This document shows, piece after piece, positions 37,979 through 48,012 of a stretch of 64,000 nucleotides of DNA. Source of the stretch: Anarhynchus alexandrinus (lineage: Eukaryota; Chordata; Aves; Charadriiformes; Charadriidae); NCBI GenBank assembly GCA_008711295.1, contig VUYV01000011.1, positions 1,839,539-1,903,538 of the forward strand, in the 5' to 3' direction. Below the pieces are notes generated by a model. The model did not search any database, was not told the DNA's origin, and was given only the letters and a program-made list of their open reading frames with translations. How positions within the stretch are numbered: the stretch's first letter is position 1; every line of letters begins with the position of its first letter. The position numbers and the translations under genes were made by a program.

Positions 37979-40900
37979 ATTTCAGTGTTTTGGCTGGTTA
38001 TTCAGCTTAGTTTAGTTAAAATAGTTCCATTAGGTAACTTTTTTTTTTTAAACTGTGTTTTGTTATACCAGTACAAATCATCTAAGCAGAGATTCTGAGA
38101 TCCTGCCTGAGTCACATTAGTCATTGTACCATTTGACTTCCAGGAGAACTCGGACACCTCTGTGGTGCTGTGCAAGGGATTCTCACTTGCACCATGGAAG
38201 TTGGATGTCCCAGAAAATTGTGGCTAGAGGTGTTTGGCCTAGGTGCCCCATGAAATGTTCCCAGGTACTGTACTGACACAGATTTTTGCTTGGTTTCCCC
38301 CGAAAGATGTATGCCATTAAGAACTGCAGGTATTTGCTCAATATCCTAACTGTTTTGATGATTCTGAACTACTTTTGAGAGCTGCAAGAACAGCTATTAG
38401 TTTTCTTGGGTTTTGTCCCATTGTAACGGGTGAACTTTTCCATAAACATCTATTTATAATAGCTCTTTTTTTATTCAGTTTCCCCTACTTGAAGAGTGAA
38501 TCAAAACTAAGCTTCGCTGTACTGAAGGGGTTATTTTTTTGTATATATCTTTGTTTAACACACAAGCAATATTGGAGAGGGAATTTTTCTCAGAAAGTGC
38601 AGGCTCAGCCCAGAGCACAAAAGATCTGTGACCTTGGACATGAGGCCTGGAAGAGGCTTTGTTGTGATATAGATCACTACTGTTTCTACTGCAAAGAGAA
38701 GCCAAGAAAAGAACAGAGAAACAGACAACTGATGTTGAACAGGATAGCTGGTAACAAATTGCATCATTCTATTTCCCTAAGGTACCTTTTTTGACTTAAA
38801 TGGAGCGTCCTTTGCTTTAAATCTGAAGTACCTGTCAGTAGAAGTTTGAAAATCAAACTTTCCAAATACTGTCAATAACTTTCTTAATCTATTAATTGGG
38901 CCCTGAATATAATCCCAAGAGGAAAAGCAGTTTGTGATTATTTTAATAAACTGCCATTCTACTCCAGCTCCAAACTGAAACGACATTTACACAGAAATGA
39001 ATGGTATAAGATATTCTCAGTCTCGTATTGTTCCCATAGTCATAATAACATCCTATTTCAGAGTGCATTAGGATGTGTTTGGCATTGCTTATGAGCTAAT
39101 AATTTCTTAGCAATAATTCAAACCATGTCCTTCATTATCCAGAGGTGTTCTGACAACAATAAACTACTCGTTTTTTAAAGCAAACCAAGTCAGGAGTGCG
39201 AGCAACATTTTAAGGAACATATCCGTCTACTGCCGCTGAGTGAAGCAGTCATGTGGAAGGAAACTAGCCAAGTGAATTAAGATGTCCCCGCCTTTGGAAT
39301 TTACTGGGAGGGTGGTGAGATACAGTAATTACTGTGGCAATATTATATTGTGCAAGAGAGAGGGAAACGAGGGAAATGTTAGAGGTGGTGTTTGTTTTTT
39401 GATCCTGTCATAAAAGTAATTGACTTTAATTATCATAATAAATGTTCTAGCTGCTTCAGATAATTACATGCAGCGCCTTCCATACAGTCTAAACTTAGGA
39501 GGGTGTTTGGGTCAGCACATCAGCACAGCTTACAGCTATATATGAAAAGTGGATTCTGCTGAGAGTGCTCTCAGAGGTGTTGCTTTCTGATAGTATTCTC
39601 CCTTTTTAAGTGAAACATACCTTGAATTATTGGTATTGCACCACAGGAAAGAAAGATATTTCCACTCTCCATATACCCTATATAGGACTATGCGCTCTTC
39701 AGATCTAACTTAACCGGGCTCACAGTACCCAGTGGGTGAGAACTTAATGTATTTCTTTGTTGCTCAAAAGGCCGCCGTGAATCACAACAAAGTTTTTCTT
39801 TGCCCTGCTTTCCGCGCAGGTAGCCAGATGAAAAGGACCCAAACAGGACAGGCACCATCAGGACACGCCGTTCCTGAGACCCGAAAGCCAGGATTCCATT
39901 CACGTTGCTTTAACACCCATTTTGCTCTCTGGCATGTACGAAAGCTGAAGAGTTTTCACAGTTCTTTCGGAGCTACGTACAGTCTCTTCACACGGGTGAT
40001 ATTACTATAACTATGCCAAAAGAGCTCTGCACCCTCAGCTCCACTGACTTCAGTGTCCCCAACAGCGCTCTCTCTCGCGCAGGGACAGCTCTGTGGAGCC
40101 CACCTAGAAAGGTGCCACCTGCACCCAGCCCGGTGGCACGGGAGGTGGCCGGACTGCCCGGCTCTGTGCCCTGCTGACCCCTCGTGAGCCCCTGCGCAGC
40201 TCCGTAGCCGGGGGCTTACAAGCCCTTCCCAGCCCTGATCCCCCTCAGAGCCGGGCTGGCGACAGCCTGCTTCAGTGTCATCACACTTGATTCCCGAGCT
40301 GTTTTACGGGCTGAGCCCAGCAGCACATCCTTCTGCGCACCACTGGTGCCTTCATTCCTGGGAATTAAGGCAGCTCTGACCAGCTTGCCAAGTGTCTCCT
40401 CTTCCCCCCACCTCTCCCCGCCACCTCAGGTCTCCTGGCTTGCCAGTCACTGATGTCTCCCCTTACCTGGTGATACTGAAAATCAAATGCACACCTGAAT
40501 CCTCAGGCAATATGTGTGTGCCACATGCAGATTCACTAACCCAGCATTTCTCGATCACAAAATATTTGCAGGCAGAAAGGTGCTCAAGTATTACAAGTTT
40601 CCTTTTTTCTTTTTTTTTTTTCTGTTTTGTTTTTTGCTTTTCTTGTACTAATCTCTCCTCTGTAATTACACCTTTCTTAGCATGATGTTACCTTGCTTTT
40701 GGGGTTCAGCTTCAATTATTTCCATGCAAAGGGGATGCAAACTTCTGCAGAGTGGTTTTCTGCTGCTGTGGGGCCACAAAGCTCAGAATTTTTGTTTGGG
40801 ATTGTTTGAGCTGCAAGAACTTCAGAAACAGTCTAGCACTAACCTCTGTGATTATGTGGTTTTGCATTTGACTTCATGCAGTCCAATACTTTTTCTTCCA

Positions 40901-41340
40901 TAATACAATCAACCCAGCAGTTAGGTGGTAGCTTCTCTGGTATTCCCCACATCTCCCCAGCAGAAATTGTCATGGACAGTTTGATTTCCTATTGAATTCT
41001 TTCTCTGTCTCATATTCATGTGCAGCTGTCTGCTAGTTTTGCTCTCCAAGGGATCAGCTTTAATCCACCCAGATAAATCATTCCTTAAGTAGGCATGTTC
41101 TTTTTTTTTTTCTTTTGCTAGAGGTGTGAATTTTAATCACTTAATTTTGTTCTGTTATGACAAAAAGCCCTTTTACCTGCAAAGCTTGTAGTATGACGAA
41201 TGTATAAAAGGGTGGCTGAAGGCATAGCAGAAGACCCGCCATATGAAATGCCTTCCACAACCCAGTGTCTCATATCTTTTTTTTTTATTTCAGTGACACT
41301 TCCTATCATGGATTTCATAGACTCTTTAAAGCTAGAGTAA
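37979..41340. other. Unique DNA with enhancer-like words and a GC-rich patch
   Basis: No gene can be supported. 39030-39480 is rich in AT words, includes a 14-bp palindrome ACAGTAATTACTGT at 39322-39335, and resembles conserved non-coding DNA. A GC-rich patch lies at 40020-40330. A minus-strand donor CACCAG|GTAAGG has its exon end at 40467 but no convincing acceptor. Overlapping plus and minus frames near 38375-38794 (139 codons on plus) carry no recognisable domain. Pyrimidine and T-runs occur at about 40600-40650 and 41101-41116. Confidence 0.45.
40020..40330. other. GC-rich patch, possible small CpG island
   Basis: The interval is markedly richer in G+C than its surroundings and contains repeated CpG words (CTCTCGCGCAGG, CCCGGTGGCACGG, GCGCAGCTCCGTAGCCGG, GAGCCGGGCTGGCGAC). 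It is about 300 bp, near the lower limit of CpG-island size. No first-exon donor lies close on either strand with high quality. It could be a weak promoter of a non-coding RNA, a GC-biased conversion spot, or an unrecognised old repeat. Confidence 0.4.
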
Positions 41341-41630
41341 TCATAGAATCATAGAATCATAGAATGGTTTAGGTTGGAAAGGACCTTGATGCCCGAGTTC
41401 CAACCCCCCTGCCATAGGCAGGGACACCTCCCACTAGACCAGGCTGCCCAAGGCCATGTCCAGCCTGGCCTTGAACACCTCCAGGGATGGGGCCTCAACA
41501 GCCTCTCTGGGCAACCTGTTCCAGTGCCTCACCACCCTCAAAGTGAAAAACTTCTTCCTAATGTTCAATCTAAACCTGCCCTCTTCCAGTTTGAAGCCAT
41601 TCCCCCTCGTCCTATCACTACATGCCCTAT
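41341..41630 (-). mobile_element. 5'-truncated CR1 LINE, young copy 3 (inverse orientation)
   Basis: The 3' tail lies at the left edge as TCATAGAA units (three copies, 41341-41364), followed by the complement of the CR1 3' UTR and the ORF2 end. The element is truncated at the complement of AGGGCATGTAGTGATAGG, a segment it shares with copy 2. The GGCATCAAGG variant before the tail is also close to copy 2. It lies in opposite orientation to copies 1 and 2. Confidence 0.94.
41425..41630 (-). CDS. CR1 ORF2 C-terminal fragment, copy 3
   Basis: On the minus strand the frame encodes the last part of CR1 ORF2, from the [13 protein letters not shown] segment through [13 protein letters not shown] to the [19 protein letters not shown] end, with TAG close to the CACCTCCCACTAGACCAGG boundary (about 41437). 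It is without obvious stops or frameshifts and contains no catalytic domain. Plus-strand open frames across this interval are antisense shadows. Confidence 0.8.
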
Positions 41631-41705
41631 GCCTTGCTTTTTAACAAAAATGTTCTTCGTTTATGTATAACAAACTCCAGTAACCATATTCTTTTCTCCA
41701 TGCAG

Positions 41706-41841
41706 TCCTCAACATGTTAGTCGAAGAGGACTTTTGCAAGTGGAGATTTTATTTAAGTACTCTGCGCCATGAAGGACACAGAAATTGGATGCTCTCTATT
41801 CGCTGGATGCTCTCTATTCGCTACGCTGTCTTGTGGCACAG
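41706..41841 (+). other. Candidate 136-bp exon with in-frame tandem duplication
   Basis: A strong acceptor (ATATTCTTTTCTCCATGCAG, ending 41705) with a CAGTAAC branch-like word is followed by a near-perfect donor GGCACAG|GTAAGG (intron from 41842). One frame is open across the whole exon; its first ATG is at 41714-41716 (MLVEEDFCKW...) and it leaves the exon in phase 2. A second frame begins at an ATG with a G at -3 (41769-41771, MKDTEIGCSLF...) after an in-frame TAA at 41754-41756, and leaves in phase 1. An exact 18-bp tandem duplication (41787-41804, 41805-41822) repeats six residues in either frame. It begins just 75 bp downstream of a CR1. I do not recognise a family, and no transcript evidence is available. 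Confidence 0.28.
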
Positions 41842-44800
41842 GTAAGGTGTCACATATTGCAATAATAGCAATTGATCTACTCCAAAAAAAACCAAACTAG
41901 CTAAGAACAAGTAGGAGATTTATATATCACTTAAAAGAGCATAGAGGTGTCGGTAGCTCTCAGAATGTTAGATTACCATCTAATCAGAAATGTACGGCCA
42001 GATTTATTGAAGTACTGAACAATTTGGGGCTTTTTCAGTACCTTAGATCAAATAACCTGATACCAGCCTTCAGGATGTTACATCAGCATTAGCAGTCAGG
42101 AAAGAGACTTTCCTACGCCTGGAGATAAAAAAACCTGTTTTTCTGTTTGCTACCCTGGCACATCGCACATAACGGGGTAGGATGATCTGATTGGGCTGTG
42201 CCAAATGGTTCAAATGCAGCAATTTAATATCAACTTACTTGAAAAAAAGTTAAAAAATAGTATAAACCATTGAAAGTAAAATCAAGTATGTGTTTATGAA
42301 TTACATCTCCTCCACAGATTCATGCAATAGCACACAATTTAAAATAACATATTTAGTTAATCTCTGAACCTAGGTTGTAGAAAATGTAGCTTTCTGAAAT
42401 ACCATCCATTACCTTTTGTTTCTTTTCAGAATTGTATGTTCAATAAAGAGCCATTTCAAGACAACCAAAACTATTCATTAATTTCTGCAGAATTTAGAAC
42501 AGTTTCGGCCCATGTCAAGATATTTCTCCTTCATATTTTCTTTTTTTTTATAAATATGACTTACTTTGAAATTTGTCTTTGTTTAGACATCAACCTTCTT
42601 TTTTGAAAGCATCAGCCTTCCCTATTAAAATGAGAATGTGGTTGTTGGAGTTTGTTATGCATAAATAAAGAGCATATTTGTTAAAAAAAAATCCCAAGGT
42701 TTTAGTTTTAGTTTTAAATTGGCACAAAATTGATTCAGCTAGGTGGAGCAAGAGAGCAAACAGAATACTAATTGTTCAGAAAACTCTATCCGAAATTTAA
42801 ATTCTTTGTATTTTTGAGCAGTTCCCACTACATTATCATCATTGTGGTAGGAGATGGAGATACATTTTCTAAACCCTAACATGGAGTCTTCATATACATA
42901 CTCCAGCACTCTAGCTTAAATGCCAAGTTCTCCCACCCCGGTGGGAATTGAATTCTGGAGATACTCAAGTTTCAAAATAAAGATGTTGGATAATTTTGGT
43001 TTTGGAAAAACAGACATCATTGATCAGAGATCTGGGAAAATGGACTCCAGGGAAAAGCACTAGAGAGCTTCTGCTCATCATCCAATCTGAAACATGGTGA
43101 GAGAAGAATAGCGTATCCTATCACTTATCACTTCATCCACATACTCTCTGGTTACCTTCCATTTTAACTGAGTTGTACTGCTTCCCAAAGCAGACTATAA
43201 AGCTATAAACACAAGTCACTTTTTTGCTAAAATTGTGCTGTAGTCTGTAACATGACCAAATCAGAGCTGATGGGAAGCAGTAGGTTTTTTCCTGAAAGGT
43301 GAGAGAAAAAGGAACAAATCAGCTGGATGCTAAAGCCTCATGTATCACATGTGTTCATCAGGCAGCCGCAGAAAGGAACTAAGATGGAAATACACTTTTC
43401 AAAGTGTGGAGGAGATTCTTCCCCCCTTGTACAGGCTCCACTGGGGACATACTGTCCTGTGAAAGTATTTGTAGTAAACTTGGGTGATCCCTTTGAAGCA
43501 TGAATATATGTCAGCCATAGTATATCTCCCTGAGGTAGTATGAACGAGCTCGACCATATGTTAAATCAGATTCCCATTCCTCCTTCAGTACCAGGTGGGA
43601 ATAGCAGCACTTAACCTCTCCATGCTCACAGGTCTTTCCCCCATTTCTTACCTTACAAGAGACCTGAAATATACGCCCTTTCAGAAAAATCCACCTCCAT
43701 TATTAATAACAATTCTCGGTTTGTGATTTGAGTAAATCTCTGAACCTAGGTTGTATATAAAGTACCATTCCTCAAGAGGCTCAGGCTTCATAGTCGTTCC
43801 ACAGTCTGAATTACATTACTACCTGAAAATGCACAAAAGTGGGAAAAACTTAACAGGAGAGCCAGAAAGTGACAAAAAACCTAAGAGAAGACAGGTTTCA
43901 CAGCCTTTTTAAAGTTTAACAAAAGTTTGTCTCTGGCTCTCCTCTCCTCCATGAGATCTTTGCATAACAAGCTTTAGGAACAGTCTCATTATCTCCTGTG
44001 GCAGTCAGTACAAACCGTCTCCGCTGACACCTACCTAACCATCTGAATGGATCCGAATTAGTTAAGGTTTATCTCTGAGCAAGGTGATACCTTTATAATG
44101 ATGCCATGTGACCAGTGGCCTTAGCAAATGTAAGAAAACCAGGAATTTTCCTGGCGCCTCACTGACTGTATTTTTAGGATTATGGTCTCTCTTCCAGTAA
44201 GATTGATAGGGTGATTAGCATAATTAAGTCAGTTGGCCCTGGAGCTTTCCTTTGCAAAGCAGTGATTACTGATGTTTTTTTCATCCTTTCCTATGTCTTC
44301 TCAGACATCTATTTTGCGTCAAAGACAAAGGCGATTTTTTACCCCAGAGCAATTTGGCTTTAGATCAAGCTTTTCACAGCTTTGTCTCAGGACTTCGTGT
44401 AGCATCACAGTAACCAGGGACGGAAAAGAACAAATACATAATCTGGTCCCAAGGCAGAGCTAGAGACAACACAGAATCGTTTTAGACAACAGACATTCTT
44501 ATAGTTCTTATCCAGGTTGGTTTTGATTGACCTTTTATTTAAAGAATCATCCCACAGTCCTCTGACCTGCTGAAAACTGAGCTTGCACCTTCTTTCACTT
44601 TTTCACCCTTATATTTCTGTCATGTCTTAATGAAGATAAAAGAAGAAATACAATGTTGGTTTGAATATGGCATGCTGATTCTTACTGAAATAAGAACACC
44701 AGTACAATTTCCCCATAAAATGAAGATTATTTTTTTTTTTCTCTGAGGTGTTGTTCTTTTTTTCTTCAACAGTTACTCATAGTGCTGCATCCAAGCAAGT

Positions 44801-45933
44801 TCCTTGCTTTGGTTCCAGTTCAAAATCTTAGCAGTGGGTTATCTTCGAAGTTACAGAAAGATCACAACCTTCTAAAGATCTTACAAGTGGTCTACAGGGG
44901 AGCAGAAAATCGGACCTATGTTTCCAGTGACCCAAAAGGGCACATTTGACTGCTGGACGCCACTTTTCCCCTGAGGTGATAATTATTGGAAAAGTAAAGT
45001 GTCTCAAACTGCAGATAAGCCAGGAAAGTTTTTATCCTTTACAGTACAGGACAGACAAAGGAATTTCTTCAACGTTCCTCTTACCTTGCTGTGTACGCTG
45101 ATGGGATATAACAGTAACATCATTGAAGCTATTGGAGAAGTGAGGAGCAACATGTAGTTTTACCAGGTGTTATTTAATGCCAAATCCCTATAATTCTATC
45201 CCATTTATTATACATATTGTTATGAGCATGTCAGAGATTCAATTAGTATTTGTTACTAATGTTTCCATGTCATGATTACTTAATCTTATTACTGAAGTAC
45301 AATCACTTATTAAAACCTTGCTCAGTCATTTGTCAGCTCTTTATGAACAGTTTATAAATGGAACCTGACTGTAAATTGACCTGCACTCACACCTGATAAT
45401 GCTGCTCCTCTGGTTTCTAGGTGGATACCTCTGCCTCGCAGACTGACAGCCTACGGATGACTTACAAAACATAGCTCCACTCCCATATTTCCTTTGTTCA
45501 GGGTCAGCCCTCTCTGGCCGAGTCTCAGCAGTGGGGAGCTCTCAGGCACAGAGCAGGGAAGAGAAGCCCCGGCTGTTCTGGAGGGCAGACACAAGGCACA
45601 GCTGGGCTCTTTGAGCTTTGCTTATCAAAGGGTGTTTTGGGATTAATGAAGACCAAGTTCACTGTTTACTTGGGCACAACTTGAAATTAATTCTGTCTGT
45701 CTTTCTCTCATAATTTCTATGCAACAGAAATAATATCATGTTTTTGTGAGGCTTGGTGTAACACTTCTGTCTCCCCAAAATTGTCTTCTTTCCATTTGAG
45801 GCAAAAGGATCTGAGCACTGACGTCCTCTTTCTATGCAAGATCTCAGAGAATGCCTGTGTCCAACTTTCCTCTCCTATGCCTTTGTTTTCAGCACAGTTC
45901 TGAACATATCAAAACTCTGAATCTCTTTCTTAC
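41842..45933. other. Unique non-coding DNA (putative intron)
   Basis: No gene or repeat family is recognised. A 19-mer TCTCTGAACCTAGGTTGTA occurs at 42361-42379 and again at 43737-43755. A very strong acceptor-like tract GTTCTTTTTTTCTTCAACAG ends at 44772, but no donor follows within a plausible distance. If the candidate exons at 41.7 and 47.8 kb are joined, this is intron. Confidence 0.4.
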
Positions 45934-46094
45934 CTGAGCAGAGCTCATAAATAAACCTATTTTCCCCTCAGCCTCGGCAAGACCAGGGGTCCATCAACAG
46001 CCACGATGATGGCCATTGACAAAGGTTTTGAAGACCATGAGCAAATACTGCTCTTCCTTTACGATGTGGAAATTGTACCTGGCTTCCAAACATG
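45934..46094 (-). other. Candidate 161-bp minus-strand exon with open frame
   Basis: On the minus strand a strong acceptor (GATCTCTCTCTTCATCCCAG, intronic AG ending at 46095) is followed after 161 bp by a strong donor CTGCTCAG|GTAAGA (exon end 45934). A frame enters as CLEARYNFHIVKEEQYLLMV and runs to a TGA at 45994-45996, 60 bp before the donor. The same frame stays open far upstream, 113 codons in all to about 46335, with a hydrophobic composition. I do not recognise the protein. The stop more than 50 nt before a donor would predict nonsense-mediated decay if it were coding, which argues for a non-coding exon or a chance match. Confidence 0.2.
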
Positions 46095-46696
46095 CTGGGA
46101 TGAAGAGAGAGATCCTCTGCATTGTAAGGTAACCATCATATAAGGCTATTACAGGAGGAGCTAAGCTCATTCCACTCTTATACTGGTGCTGAGCGTAAGG
46201 TGCAAGTGTTAACATGGCATACAAGGGTAAAGGAATTATAGAAACAGAAATGGTGTAAAGAGAGAAAATATTAAAGTTGTCTATTAAGGGTGCTGCCAAA
46301 ATAATGTAGGATGAATAAAAAGTAGAAATGGATTAAAACCAGAAAGTAGGGAACGCTGAGGACAAACAGCTGGGATGTCACAGAAGCAGAGAGTGAAAAG
46401 TCTCTAGGAAGTTGGCAGTTTAGGGACATATACACTCATGTACTCAGTCTTTTATAAAACATGTGTCCTGAAGGTGTTGTGGGAAATCTCAACCAACATT
46501 TTCGAAGGTGCATGTGTGTTAGGTACTTGTGGTGTGTCTGCCACATAGTTTGTGGTACACCCTAGTAAGCATGGAACACATTTGGATCAGGGTTTCTATT
46601 TATTTTTTTTCTCAGGAAAATTAGTTTGCATGCATGAAGCCAGTGTAGAGATGTGAACCAACACCAAGTGGAGACCTGTGGATTTGTATTAAATGT

Positions 46697-46836
46697 GTAC
46701 ATATATATCTATATATATAGTGTACATATAAATAAATATAAATGCAAATATGAATGTAAATGCAAAAATAAATGTAAATGCAAATATAAATGTAAATGTG
46801 TATATATATAAAAATATATGTGTAAGTATGTATATA
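46697..46836. repeat. AT-rich microsatellite and 18-bp minisatellite
   Basis: TA-dinucleotide stretches flank a short tandem array with an 18-bp unit of the form AAATGCAAATATAAATGT: copies at 46740-46757, 46758-46775 and 46776-46793 plus five bases. The unit contains ATGCAAAT, the octamer word bound by POU factors, in two of the three copies. Open frames with repeating N-V-N-A-N or Y-I-Y-I composition on either strand are products of this repeat. Confidence 0.9.
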
Positions 46837-47846
46837 ATTTTTTCTTGCCAAATTGCTAATAAAAACATAGCTTCTGTGTTAAATGTCTACAATCATCTCC
46901 TTAATTATTTTGGATGTCAAGTACATTTAATTAAACTTATGCTTAGAGCTAGAAATGCTCATGGACCAGAACGGAGAGGGGAGGGAGTAAGAGAAGCTGC
47001 AAAATTGCTTGGCTTCTCCAAGAAGCCATTACTTGGCTTAAGAGACCTGAGAGATGATAGGATTTAATCAAGTCCTAATTGTCTTGAATTTGAGGGTTAT
47101 AAAGGCTAGTGAAGGCCTCCGTATAGATTGGAAAAGTGAAGTCAAATGGTTTATCCATCTATCATTAAGAGAGAAGAGACTGGAGTTGATTGCTAGGAAT
47201 TATAGAAGTGCTGGCAGTCAATATTGCTTTCATTCCAAACTTATATTTGTGGCTTGACTTCTGGGATGTTAGGGTCATTGCAATTGGGTTTTTTGGCTAA
47301 GGAAAAGCAAAATCATATAATGATCAGCATGTGGATGAAAATTGGAGCAAAAGATGGCCACGGTGAGAAGACAAAAAGGGAGAGAGAGTGCGGCAGATGG
47401 AATCCAGTAAGGAGACGGTGAGATGAAATAATAGAAAGATGAAATGCACCCCCAGTGAGCTAAATTTCCTCTGAAATGCCAGCATCTTTATGAGATTTCA
47501 GTGTACAAACAAAGAAGCTGAATTCAGCCAGGGAGCTGTCAGCAAAGGTTTTTCTTAAAACACAAGACTTTTTAAATGTAGAGTAAGAATCAGATTAAGA
47601 TACTGCTTGTTGCTACTTAAGAAATATCAACAGTTTCCATGGCAGAATACTCCATTCCATGCACAGAGGGGTGCACCAAGGTTTTTTTCCTTACTGAAAT
47701 AATTTCTGACCAAGAAAAGCAGGTGTTCTGGGCTGTCTTAACCCTTCTTAATTTTGATAATTGCTCACTATCATTGTAAGATTTCTAAATCTAATATATA
47801 ACATACAATGTATAATTCCCTCTTTCCTTCTCTCCTTTTTTACCAG

Positions 47847-48012
47847 AAATCAACATTAAAGGCAAACCTGATGTTTCTTGCCCTAACTGCACACTGTACC
47901 TCCATGAACCCTCCCAGGAAGCAGAGGTCATGGCAAATCCTGACCCTGCCATCACCTTGGAGATGTCCACTGGACTACTCCAGGGCTCTCAGACAGTGCC
48001 TTCTCCTTCTTA
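47847..48012 (+). other. Candidate terminal coding exon (54 codons plus stop)
   Basis: A long pyrimidine tract (TTCCTTCTCTCCTTTTTTACCAG) ends at 47846. After it a frame entering in phase 1 (two bases, then ATC AAC ATT AAA) stays open for 54 codons to TAA at 48010-48012. The translation is hydrophilic and protein-like, with a C-P-N-C pair near residue 10 (INIKGKPDVSCPNC...) and acidic, serine- and proline-containing stretches. No donor consensus of note follows, and the first AATAAA downstream is near 48394, compatible with a last exon. A second frame is open for a similar length, so low local stop density partly explains this. The phase fits the 41769 ATG frame of the exon at 41.7 kb. Function unknown. 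Confidence 0.22.

Noticed and set aside
38375..38794. 139-codon plus-strand open frame overlapped by two minus-strand frames
   Set aside because: Open frames on both strands show low local stop density; composition suggests no known protein.
44749..44772. Very strong polypyrimidine acceptor GTTCTTTTTTTCTTCAACAG
   Set aside because: No donor of quality follows within exon distance and all frames close soon, so no exon is called.
46621..47067. Open frames with Y-I-Y-I or N-V-N-A-N composition
   Set aside because: They are translations of the AT microsatellite and 18-bp minisatellite, not genes.
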